NCBI GenBank assembly: GCA_016906335.1
Contig: JADEYG010000003.1
Coordinates: 992,001 to 1,056,000 of the forward strand
DNA length: 64,000 nt
Source: Novakomyces olei
Taxonomy: Eukaryota > Ascomycota > Novakomycetes > Novakomycetales > Novakomycetaceae
Direction: 5' to 3'
Shown: positions 32,614-42,892 of the stretch, one piece after another
Layout: every line of letters starts with the position of its first letter
Numbering within the stretch: the stretch's first letter is position 1
Notes under the pieces: generated by a model
The model's input: only the letters and a program-made list of their open reading frames with translations
Databases searched by the model: none
Told to the model about the DNA's origin: nothing
Made by a program: the position numbers and the translations under genes

Positions 32614-33338
32614 CGGAATTTTCCTTATTTTTTTGGGTCTGGATCTGATTGTGGCTAGGATTGCTGCTATGATTTTATTTTAGTTTTTATTAGTTGAATG
32701 CGTGTATAAATAACTATCATCAATTCGATTTTATGCTTCATCAAAGCAGATTTGATAAAGCTGCGCAGCATTGCTGAATATCTACAGAGAGCTGATAGTT
32801 GCCAGTGAGGTACGGCTCGCATCGACGCGTCCACAGTTGCATAAATATAAATTTAGATTTCGTTATTATAGAATAAATGAAACGAACACTTGTGCTCCTT
32901 TTGCTTAACAGAAGCATTTCTAGACTCGGCTCTCGTACAAATAATTCATACTTTGGGTATAATTAATATTATTATTTATTTAAAACTTTAACAATATATT
33001 AGGGTATCTACTTCCAGGGTTAGGGCCAATGATACGAGCACTCTATAAACAGATATTAATAGCAATTTAAATCGGTTCCACAGTAAATAAATCGGACGAG
33101 ATGCGTGTAATATAATAAATATTATCAATCTTTAATTATTGGATATTTATTATAATATATAATAATTATAATATATAATAATTATAATATATTTATTGGC
33201 TATTTATTAGATTTGTTGCAACTACCGTCTACGCTCAACGTGGGCCGTGACCACTCAGACCACTCAGACCACTCAGACCACTCAGACCACTCAGACCAAT
33301 CAGCTTGAACCCGTCAGCGAGTTTTTATCACGTGCGCC
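32614..33338. other. Intergenic between MAM3 and SED5
   Basis: Includes a telobox (33016-33026), a run of ATAATTATAATAT units (about 33152-33192) and the 10-bp promoter repeat listed separately. No gene seen. Confidence 0.6.
33250..33308 (+). repeat. 10-bp tandem repeat in the SED5 promoter
   Basis: Five exact ACCACTCAGA units followed by a variant ending CCAATCAG, ending about 30 bp before the SED5 ATG. The unit equals one turn of the helix, so the copies face the same side of the DNA. Confidence 0.92.
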
Positions 33339-34499
33339 ATGTCGCGGACGGAGTCGGCGCCGTCCACCTTTCAGGACCGGACTCATGAGTTTAATGCGTG
33401 TGTTGCGTCTATAAGAACACGGGCGGCCAGACGGCCTGGAGCAACTTTGAACGGAGTCTCATCGGCACCGCTGTCACGAAGCGGAACTCCGACGCGGCCC
33501 GCGTCTCTAGACTCTGGCCGTCGGCTGCCGAAATCAGAATTTTCGCTGGCTGCAAGTCAGATCAGCCAGGGAATCAACGAGTGTGGTGCAAAACTACAGA
33601 AATTGGCCCAGTGTATGCTTTGATTGACTCGAGTGAGATGACTATAAATTAATGGAAAAAAATAATTATGAAAATACAAAAAATATAATTATAATAAAGT
33701 TTGATATATTTGCAAAACGCACGGCAACTAACATGCAGTGGCTAAACGGAAAACCCTGTTTGATGATCGGCCGGTCGAGATCACTGAACTGACGTATATA
33801 ATCAAGCAAGAAATATCGACATTGAACACGCAACTCTCAGATTTGCGTGCGAAAATGAGGGCAGCTCGGCGCGGTCATGGACGCCAGCAGGCGAATGAGC
33901 ATACGGATAATGTGGTTGCTTCACTGCAAACAAAGCTGGCAGATACGAGTCTTACGTTCAAAGACGTATTAGAAATCAGGACACAAAACATCAAGGCGGC
34001 CAAATCACGAGAGGCTCAGTTTACTGCTCGTGCAGGCGCTGGAGCAGCAGGAGGACGGGGTACCCCAGCTTTTTCGCTACCGCAGGCGGGAGCACCTGGA
34101 AATACATCTGGCCAGGAAGCCCAGGATACTGAAAATCTTATCTTGGACATGGACGATGAGTCTGCTGGAGGTAATACTCAATACCAGCAAATGCAGCTTA
34201 TGGAGCAACAAAACAGTGGTGCCAATTATTTGGGAGAGCGCGGGATGGCGATAGAATCAATAGAGAGGACAATCACTGAACTTGGTGGGATGTTTAATCA
34301 GCTGATGCAGATGGTTGCTGAGCAAAGGGAATCCGTGCAGCGAATTGAGTACAATACGGAGGACATTTCGACAAATATCTCTGGCGCACAACGTGAATTG
34401 ATCCGGTACTTCAACCGTGTTACAAGCAACAGGTGGCTCATGCTCAAGATGTTTGGTATTCTCATGCTGTTCTTCCTGCTGTTTGTTTTCCTCAAGTAG
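33339..34499 (+). CDS. SED5: Qa-SNARE Sed5 (syntaxin 5)
   Basis: The Golgi t-SNARE for ER-Golgi and intra-Golgi fusion. Exons 33339-33612 and 33739-34499 give 344 aa (yeast 340). The N-terminal peptide TFQDRTHEFNACV matches the Sly1-binding 'DRT.EF' motif. The join gives KLAQLAKRKTLFDDRPVEITEL, a very conserved Sed5 block. The SNARE helix runs from GMAIESIERTITELGGMFNQL through VQRIEYNTEDISTNISGAQREL and holds the zero-layer Gln. The tail anchor is WLMLKMFGILMLFFLLFVFL. The intron branch ACTAAC lies six bases from its acceptor. Confidence 0.96.
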
Positions 34500-34717
34500 G
34501 GATAAGGGTGTACGAATATATAAAACTTGGGTTTTTTATAGCCGTAATTTATACACACATTTCGTATTTAGCATCAACACGAATAAACTGAAAGAATCCG
34601 GGAGACTAGTACGATTATACACTGGTATTTTTTGGTAATAAAATTTCATTCTAAAGCGTCAGCACTCGATTCCACCATAATCAAGCGATCAATCAATCAA
34701 TCAATATTATTCGTTGA

Positions 34718-36105
34718 TTATCCATTGCTAGCGGCAGCTTCAATTTGCTCCAGTTCCAAGTCTACATCATTTTTAGTTATAGTACAGTCCTGCAAAGCTT
34801 GTGCTAGAGAAGCCAAAGTATTCTCCCTCGCACTTGACTTTGCCCAGGTAAGGTAGTGCTCAAGGTAGAGAGTGTTGGCCAGGGGAGAAGTGTCGCCGTT
34901 TGCTGCTGCTGCCTTTTCAAACACTTGTGATATATGAAAGAGTACGGAAACAACAGCGCCTGTGCCTTTTTGTAGTATCTGGCAAGTATCCTTCCAGCAA
35001 GCTAAAGCTAGATCCCAGTGCCGGTACAGGGGATAAGACAATGCTCTCCTAATACTGGTCTGTTTCAAGTCCCAGGCACTGGGTATAAAGGCATCTGCTG
35101 AAGAGAGCGCCGGAACCAGCCGACCTATCGTCCACGCGTCTTCCGCCGAAGGCTCTCCCAGAGTAAAGCGCTCGTTATAAGAAAAGGCGTATATGAAGGA
35201 GGCGAGAACGAGATACACGTTTTTATGATCTGCAACGGGTACATCTTCCATGTTTGTACAAGTATTGCTCTCTTCAATCTGCGAATCTTGCTGAGTAGGT
35301 TTAGGGGACGCATCTTTTGTGCTTGCTTCGCTAGATCCGCGTGCCACCAATGTGTCCAGGCATTCCGGGTAATCTGGAATCCTCAATTCGTGTTCAAGGC
35401 TCAAGGCCAGCGCGTCGGGCGGGTCCATATAGTCAGCTGCATAATGCTCATAAGAAAAGTCTTCTTCCTCTACAGACTGCCGCCGCTGTGAGCGTTCGCC
35501 GTTGGTCATCTCCTCGATTGCGTTCGCGTTACGGCCAAAGTCGATGTAGTTTAATGCCACCGCGCTGTCGTCGTAGAACCCATGGAACTGGCAATCGAAC
35601 CCATAACTTTTGCTCTGACTTTGCTATTGCATTAGAAGACAATTGTAAGTAAACACGTATTAAACCAAAAACTGGACTCCTCGTCGGCTCACCCCTTCTT
35701 TTGCTAAAAAATCAATAGAGTCCGCTGTAGTGTTAGCGGCAAAAGTACAAGGCAACGCGTACGTTCTAGGACCTGATCAATGTGCCTTTGCCGAGTGGCC
35801 AAAGGAACAATCGGCCGTTCGTCGAGGGAGACAACGGCAGCCGAGATCAATTCGCCCGGCGCCTTCTTGGACAAGACGATCGACAAAAGGCCGATTGATT
35901 GATTGTATATAGCGGTCGATCGCTCATCCTCTACTACGGCACCTGTCAACTGCAGGCGCAGGTAAAAAGGATCGGCTGATAATATAACGTCCGTTTCCTC
36001 CACAAACGTCTCAATCGCGTCCTCTGCTACACCGGGCAGAAGCACTTTTAAATGGAAAAATTCGCCGTCTTGCTGCGACGTGAATTCTGGCACTATGAGC
36101 GACAT
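34718..36105 (-). CDS. SHQ1: H/ACA RNP assembly factor Shq1
   Basis: Chaperones the pseudouridine synthase Cbf5 before it enters H/ACA snoRNPs. Minus-strand exons: 36105-35763, 35724-35693, 35623-34718 (426 aa). The N-terminal CS-like domain has ILSADPFYLRLQLTG. A 32-nt exon (PDSIDFLAKEG) joins to QSQSKSYGFDCQFHGFYDD, then YEHYAADYMDP (the 'FD-EHYLADY' motif). The C-terminal Shq1 domain contains YLVLASFIYAFSYNERF, SAEDAWTIGRLVPALSS and RRALSYPLYRHWDLA. The splice pattern was set by family motifs, and all phases agree. Confidence 0.92.
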
Positions 36106-36423
36106 TGCACAGGATTTGCCAATGAGGTCATAGTGTAGTCGGGAAAAGGTTTGGCCAGAATTTATTACAATTATTCAATATTTAAATTGTTATTCAACAT
36201 TACAATAATCACAACAATTATTTAAATATTACAATTAATTACAATTAATATTCAACATTACAATAATTATTCAAACATTTATCGGTAGATTGTCAAATAC
36301 TGCGTTTATTATGCGTTTATTATACAATAGTGTTTCTGCCTTTACACACATGTGCGTCACTGTCTGAGGCGCCAGACGGTCTATACAGTAATACCGCGAT
36401 CGATTGAGCTCGTTGCCAATAAA
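36106..36423. other. Divergent promoter of SHQ1 and CIA30
   Basis: Low-complexity ATTACAATTATTCAA-type repeats at about 36160-36270. No specific motif recognised. Confidence 0.55.
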
Positions 36424-37322
36424 ATGAACAGGGGTACTTACCTTGAACGCTCATGGCGCGGCTTTAAAGAGCTTTGCGCAGTTGGTACGGATGGAAAGAT
36501 GTATCGCGATAATTAACCCAAGGCTTGAGGCAAAGAGGCCCGGCAGAGCTGCGCAGGGATCTGGTAATGTGCGATTTTTCCCGTGGACACGACGTGGACC
36601 AATTAGCATCTGGATGCGATCGCGACATTTGGGACTCGAGCACGAGCACCGTCAAGGTCGAATACAGCCCGGAGGAAGATGCTGCCCGCTTCCACGGCCG
36701 AATGGGCGCTGGAGGGTACGTGGCCTGGCGTACTCAACAGCCTCTGCCTCATATGTTTGGAGTGCCCAGCTATAACCTTTCTATGCTCAACTATATACAG
36801 TTACGGTAGGATGGAATTGCGCGCTACTTTTTTTAAAATTACATTCTTTTCTGCTTTTTTCTTTTTCCGTACTAGCTTCACTTTTTCGCTCATTTTAAAC
36901 GTACAGACTGAAAGCGATGACGCAACGCAAATTCTACCTAAACATCCAGGCCGACAGTACTGTGCCCACGGATATATACCAGCATCGCGTGTTTCTCACC
37001 ACCCCAGGGCAGTGGGAGACGGTTACTGTAGGTGCCGTGCGTCCAATTGTGGTCTAATTGCAGGTACCTCTGTCAGACTTTGTGCAAACGAACCACGGGC
37101 AAATCGTGCGTGAGCAGGCTCTTATGAACCGCAGCAAAGTACGAACGATCGGCATGTCTATCTTGGATCGGCAGCCAGGGCCGTATGATGTATATATCCG
37201 GGATATTATTGTACGCTGTTTGACTGACTTGTTGCTAATAATTCAAGGCTACTAACAATGCGGGCGACAAGGCGGCCGAGGCTGATAGCGCGGCTGTAGC
37301 AGAGGATGAAAAGCCACAATAG
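36424..37322 (+). CDS. CIA30: Complex I intermediate-associated protein 30 (CIA30/NDUFAF1)
   Basis: A mitochondrial assembly factor for NADH:ubiquinone oxidoreductase; its presence implies the organism has complex I. Exons 36424-36484, 36523-36805, 36907-37027, 37064-37210, 37248-37322 (228 aa). Family strings: STVKVEYSPEEDAARFHGRM, GYVAWRTQQP, FYLNIQADSTVPTDIYQHRVF, TTPGQWETVTVPLSDFVQTNHG and KVRTIGMSILDRQPGPYDVYI. The protein ends in an acidic tail. The introns of 38, 36 and 37 nt are among the shortest here, and several use CAAG acceptors. A classical presequence is short, but the N-terminus is basic. Confidence 0.9.
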
Positions 37323-37566
37323 TAATCATGAAATTTTTTCGAGTAGACGGCAGTTTGCCATTGCCACGGCAGTAATTAATCGTAATAAATTATAATATTT
37401 CGCGCGAATCTCGCTCATATATTATTGTACATAAATAAATTAATAACCAGTTCCATATTTTATAGCGAAGGTACCAACCGCATCTAATATTCTTAGTATA
37501 CTATAATATATTATAATATATTAGTAGTAAGGTGCGACTTGACGCCAGTTTGAAACAAAAAGAATC

Positions 37567-38564
37567 ATGTCCGCGAGCACGGGCTCTTTGCTTCAGCGGC
37601 AATGGCGTCCGCTATACAGCAAATTGCGGCCGCAAAACAATTCAATGCTATTGGCGCATTATAGTTCAATGCGCCAGTCCTCACTGTCGCTTAATATGAT
37701 GCAAGATCTGCCTTTACTGAGTGAGTCTATCAATCTGACGAGGAAGAGCTCTGGATTATTTAATAGAACATTCGGCTAACATGGGCCGCATTTTCGTTTG
37801 GTCGCTAAAGAGTTTTACGTACCGCCATCGCCGGAAAACAAATTATCGTTTTTCCGTTATCCAATACGGCGATCGAAATGTGCCCTGAGATGGTTTATCC
37901 AGCGAGTTCGTTCTCTCGCTGTTAAACGTTCGTGGGCTCGTCAAACAGGCCTTAAAAGTCAAGTGTGGCATATTAGTGATCTGACAAAGGACGCCTACAT
38001 TAAAATGAACCACGCGCTGGAGAGGTATTGCATGCTTTAATAATTTTTTATATTTTTTTATAGGTTTTGGTAATTTTTTATAATTTTTCTATAATTATTT
38101 TTACATCTGTTTTATTACTTTTTCCGGTTGCTAATTACAGACGCGATCCTGGTCTACTTGAAGAATCGTGCACGGGAAACTTGTCTTATGCACTGCAAAG
38201 CACTTTTAAGCGGCCGGCTACATCAAAGCTGCTTAACGTTATATCATGCCAAGAAAAATATTTTCTTGCCGCACCCATTGACGAGTCTCTAACGCGACAA
38301 ATTGCGTTTGCCGTGGTGCGCATAAAATCTACGCATCTTTTGAAAGACAAGCCTCTTACCTTCGTCGATACCATCGTATTCCAGAGCCGAAGTTGGGTTC
38401 CCGGTAGCCCGTGGAAGGTAAAGTGCCGAGTTGAGGAAACGGATCCCAATTTACAGTTTTCTGCAGTGAGTGGACCCGATGGTCTAGGTAATCCGGTAAG
38501 GATTGAGAAGGAGCAGTCTATTTTCCCCATACCTCCTGCCTTAACGAGAAAGACAAAAAAATGA
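37567..38564 (+). CDS. Mba1/mL45-like mitochondrial ribosome-associated protein
   Basis: Probably binds the mitoribosome exit at the inner membrane. Exons 37567-37720, 37811-38024, 38141-38564 (263 aa). The N-terminus (MSASTGSLLQRQWRPLYSKL) looks like a presequence. Then FYVPPSPENKLSFFRYPIRR and VWHISDLTKDAYIKMNHALE match the start of the Tim44/Mba1-like fold. The rest has GNLSYALQSTFKRP and TFVDTIVFQSRSWVPGSPWK. Similarity is to the family pattern rather than to one protein; Mba1, mL45 and other Tim44-like proteins are the alternatives. Exon 1 to 2 uses a CTAAAG acceptor, chosen because it alone keeps phase. Confidence 0.68.
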
Positions 38565-39118
38565 GCATAATCATAGCCCGCTGTATTGAATAGTGACTGC
38601 TTTACAAGTTTCGACCGGAATGGCGAGCATAAGGGTCATTGATATAGAATTAATACAATAAAAAAGCCTATACCCTACGCATGGTCTAGGTACAGCTTGG
38701 CCAGTATTCAGCATTTACAGGTGCAAGCTTTGATATTCGCAAAAGCAAACGTGATCCATAGTTGCACGTAACAATCACTAGTGTCACCAACAGAAGATAT
38801 CTGAATATAAAGGATGAGCCCATCATAAAGTTTAAATTAACCCTAACCCTAGTATCTCTCTTCGATAAGGCTACCAGTCATAGCAGGAAAGATTAGGTGG
38901 ATTTATCGCTAATTAACAACAATCTTTTGATAACAAAGAATAGACAGATCTTCCGTATGGAGAATCCATTTGTTCACACTGTACAATTACACCATACTAA
39001 ATTGCGATTACACCATTAGAGGATATAATTTTTTAAAATAATTAAAATAAATAAACCCCATAGTTAAATTAGACGATAACCGGTAGTAATATTATTTATT
39101 ACCTGTCAATTTGTCGAG
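38565..39118. other. Intergenic with telobox
   Basis: AACCCTAACCCTA at 38838-38850, about 270 bp before the next start. Otherwise AT-rich with no gene. Confidence 0.6.
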
Positions 39119-40607
39119 ATGGTCTACGGCAGCACCGTCAGGCACGGCCTTTCCAGGCTCTCTTGCACACTTCGAAGCGGTAATTTTGCGACTCGGTCTA
39201 TAGCCACTTATGACGCTCTCGTCGTAGGAGCCGGGCCTGGTGGCGTGACGGCAGTTGGCTCAGCGGTAGATAATGGCGCAAAGACTGTGGCCTGGGCAGA
39301 TTCGACACCCGATGGAGGTCGTATCAACGAAAAGTACCGCGAGGTTCCCAGGTAAGCCCCACGCTAACAATATTCGTACTACATCTTTTCAATTCTGTTT
39401 GATTTTATCTGTTTGATTTCGTCTGTTTGATTTATTAGATTTATTTCATAATTGATATAATTGCATTTGTTTGCACGTCTCTCCTTACTCGATTAACCTG
39501 TTTATTACTCTATCGCTTGCCGATTTCTCAAACCAAAGTCTTTTTTATTAAAACTTTAAATTAATTGTATTTTTCATACATTGCCAACATGCTTTTAGCA
39601 ACACAATCATTAAATTCTTTGTCGAGTACGCAGAGGGCACAGACCTGTTCCGCAAGGCTCTGGCGAACGTGCCAAAGCCCAACCCGCTTTCGAGGCTAAA
39701 GGACGCAGACCAGGGCGAAACCACGTCCCTCGCCAATGCTGCAGATCTCGTTGTTTTCATGGCACAGCACTTGCGTACCCGACCAGAAGTTGAACGGTAC
39801 GAAAATAATGTTAAATCAATAGACATTCGCGACGACAATCTGCACCATGTAACCCTAAAATCTGGAGAAGCTTTTACCACTGGCTCCACCGTCCTGGCTA
39901 TAGGATCACATCCGGTGGAGTTGGATCTGCACTTACGGAACCCGCACGTGCAAGAAATCCCACTGGACACCTGCTTGAAACCGAGTGCGCTGGCCTCTCG
40001 CATTTCTGCAAATGATACTGTGGCAATCATAGGCAGCTCGCACTCTGCCATTTTGGCTTTAAAGAACGTCTTTGAGCACCCGTCGGCACCACGAATCCTC
40101 AATTTCTATCGGCAGCCTTTAAAGTATGCTGTTCCACAAGACGGATGGATCTTGTACGACAATACTGGATTAAAAGGTTTGGCCGCCCAGTGGGCTCGAG
40201 ATTACGTGGAAGACTATGAAAGCAAACCTAATGTGGCGGCACGGCTGCAGAGAGTTTGCACTAGAGGATTAGACGAGCAGCAAATATACAACGACTATAT
40301 GCCGGCCTGTACTAAAGTCGTTTATTCCGTCGGATTTCGACGCAATAATCTGCCCGAGATTACGTTAAACGGAGAAGCGGTCGACCCGGTTTTCGATAAT
40401 GTTACAGGCAAATTCTCTTTCACGAAAGCGGATGGAAGAGTTCAAGATATTCCTCGCCTGTTTGGGATCGGGATTGCTTTCCCTGAGCGCGTTACTGATC
40501 CGAGGGGCAATGTAGAATTTGCCGTTGGGTTCAGGAAGTTTCTTAATTTTGCATGCAAAACCAGTCCGACTTGGTTTGACGGTCTGCCTCTCAAGCAGAC
40601 TGCGTGA
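39119..40607 (+). CDS. Mitochondrial FAD/NAD(P)-dependent oxidoreductase
   Basis: A flavoprotein of the pyridine-nucleotide oxidoreductase superfamily; the substrate is not known. Exons 39119-39351 and 39599-40607 give 413 aa. A probable presequence (to about residue 30) is followed by the FAD-binding Rossmann motif DALVVGAGPGGVTAVGSA. A second dinucleotide motif, DTVAIIGSSHSAILAL, lies mid-protein. The usual STVLAIGSHPVE strand and the C-terminal KVVYSVGFRRNNLP are also present. No redox-active CxxC motif is seen near the flavin motif, so it is not a disulfide reductase of the glutathione or thioredoxin type. Confidence 0.75.
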
Positions 40608-40845
40608 AATATACTGAGGGCAATGCACATAGACTCTCCTAGTAATGGTTTAACTGGGATTTAGATTGATCATTGATTTAATAAAATCAAAAATTGAAAA
40701 AGTACATTGAAAAAAAAAAGATTAAAAACAGTGTAAAAGGTACAAAATAAATTTCAATATGGACAAACAAATCTACGCGCGTAATTCCGCGTACAAAGAC
40801 CCCTCCACAACCAATCAAAGCACTAATCAGGGCGAATTTTGGCCA

Positions 40846-41938
40846 TTATTTTCCGGTTGCCGGAAGCACACTCGAAATTGGCGCCTTTGGTCGAAACAGG
40901 GCGACGGCGATATTCCGCCAAACGCCGAGGGAAAAAGGTCTCTTGTACCGGGCGCCCGTCGACTGCCGTAACTGTACGCGTCAAACAAATATGCACAGAG
41001 CAGGGCTTACGTATTCCGCAGTAGTCTGCCCTCGGCATATAAGAAAGCAGTGGTACGCAAGCAAGTAGGCCACGGGGAGGAGAAACGTGAAAAACAAGCA
41101 AGCCGTTACGATCCCAGCAGCAAACTGGTAGAGGGAGCCCTTATGCCTGTGCGTGTACAATACGCACTGGGCAACGGAAAGACCAATAATAAAACAGCCA
41201 TCTGCCACAGCAAAAGCAAGGCAGGTTATAAAGTAAGAATAGTTTCTTTTGCCAATGCAGGTGTTCATGTACCGGCAATGGTGGTCCGACCGCTCAACGC
41301 ACCTGTCGCACAAACGGCAATGGCTGCTGCGTGGAGGTCTCCACACGTGGCACGTCGTACAGTACCGCACATTAACAGTGTCGACCCCGCGGACGGACTT
41401 TACCGCTACAGGCCGCGCGGGGCTAACGAGCATATCTACACTCGAAACTTTGTGGAGGCCGCGCGGGATTGTCTGGCATTAGCATATGAATGTCTGCAAT
41501 TGTGCTTTGATTTGTATACTGTTTCCAGTCTTGGCTGGCTTTAATTATGATTATTGCCATTGCTATTATGATCAATTGTTTTATATTTATTTATTTATTT
41601 ATATTTATTTATTTATTTATTTTTATTTTATTTTATTTTTTGTTTGTTGTTGTTTGTTGATTTATTTATTTTTATTTTTATTTTTGAAACCTTTTTCATG
41701 TTCAACTCTTTCCTACCCCAGGATCAGTGAGCCATGCTTTTGCAAACGCGACAATGACGACGGCGGTGAGGTAGGCCTCCACTACAGGCACCGCGGGCGA
41801 AATATGGTGCCATATAAAGTAGTAACTTGTATCAGTAACAATGCTTCCCGTAACTTACGCTAAACCTATACGCAAACCAGCAAGAGCGAACAGAAGTGCC
41901 AACGTACACACCAGCGGCAGTGCTCTACATTCTAACAT
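40846..41938 (-). CDS. DHHC palmitoyltransferase, Erf2-like
   Basis: An ER/Golgi membrane S-acyltransferase; Erf2 in yeast acylates Ras. Minus-strand exons: 41938-41859, 41825-41717, 41472-41011, 40971-40846 (258 aa). Two N-terminal spans lead to AWLTDPGTIPRGL (the DPG motif). The Cys-rich domain follows: YCTTCHVWRPPRSSHCRLCD, then SDHHCRYMNTCIGKRNYSYF with the catalytic DHHC. Two more spans and RGQTTAEYLRQ follow. The first intron is 33 nt; the second (244 nt) carries (ATTT)n runs. The N-terminus is shorter than in yeast Erf2, so an extra upstream exon is possible. A cysteine-rich Erf4 partner is not seen nearby. Confidence 0.82.
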
Positions 41939-42197
41939 TTATCTGAGCAGTCGCGCTGTTGCATCTGTAAAGCAAATATTGTGCATTATTTATTAGCGGA
42001 GGGTCTATCGGCTATACAATAAATAGTAATAGACTGACAAAATAGGATTATAGTATTTACTTCTTATATATGTGCACTAACATGTATTTGTAAATGCCTT
42101 CATGAAATTACTACACCGAAACGTAAACGCCATGACCCTGAAAATATGCAATGAACCGTTAATGACCAGACGCTATTAGAGCCATCCATAAATTCTC

Positions 42198-42716
42198 TTA
42201 CAGAAGCTTGCGCTTCTTCAATTTTTGGATATCCGCCTCTGAAGTATATCTTTGTCTCATTGTGCTAAACCAATTGCGCAGTTGGGTCCTTGTAAGACCG
42301 GAGAGGCGCAATAGAGCCTCTTTTTCAGCAGGAGTCGGAAAGCACAAAGGAAAATTTGCCACGAAGTACTCTTCGAGCGGTCGGAAATTAGATTTGCGTT
42401 TTTTCTTCAGCATTTCGTTTCTTGTAATAATACCAGAACAGTCTTCCGATAAGCTCATAACGGAGCTCTTCAATGTCTTCGCCAGTCCATGAATTCGAGC
42501 AGTGGTTGAAGAATCGACAGCTTCGTTGCTTTGGTTAAATATTTCAAAACAGGACAGCAAATTGGCATTCAGCTTATGAATCTCTTCAACCGTTAAGGGG
42601 TTCGAATTGTAAGAGCAATTCAGCACATTGACTGCATTTACCATTGAATTAGTTAGTATGTCCGAAACGGCCATATAATCCGAATGAAATGATAGGCAAC
42701 TTGAACTCGAATTCAT
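42198..42716 (-). CDS. Mating-type homeodomain protein, mat-Pi/alpha2-like
   Basis: Likely a cell-type transcription factor. A single exon of 172 aa. The first about 105 residues lack a known domain but include Ser/Asn-rich and helical segments. The homeodomain covers about residues 105-160: KKKRKSNFRPLEEYFVANFP, then FPTPAEKEALLRLSGLTRTQLRNWFSTMRQR. GLTRTQLRNWFS is the same as in fission-yeast mat1-Pi, and the three-residue extra loop region (FPLCFPTPAEK) is TALE-like. Trp48 and Phe49 are kept, but the near-invariant Asn51 is Thr and Arg53 is kept. A basic tail (KLKKRKLL) follows. It shares a 176-bp promoter gap with the RhoGAP gene. Alternatives: an ordinary TALE factor that happens to sit here; the flanking genes argue against that. 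Confidence 0.8.
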   Translation of the reverse strand: MNSSSSCLSFHSDYMAVSDILTNSMVNAVNVLNCSYNSNPLTVEEIHKLNANLLSCFEIFNQSNEAVDSSTTARIHGLAKTLKSSVMSLSEDCSGIITRNEMLKKKRKSNFRPLEEYFVANFPLCFPTPAEKEALLRLSGLTRTQLRNWFSTMRQRYTSEADIQKLKKRKLL

Positions 42717-42892
42717 GAGAGAGCAGAAAGTTACTGACTTCGAACACAGAGCGATGTTCGCCGCTCAAGATAACTCTTTGTTTATGGCGTCGCGTAATTA
42801 TAATTTAAATATAATAATAGATATGGTATGACGATAGTAATATAAACCAATACGAACACGTAAGGAACATATTTGCTATCGATATTAGATGA

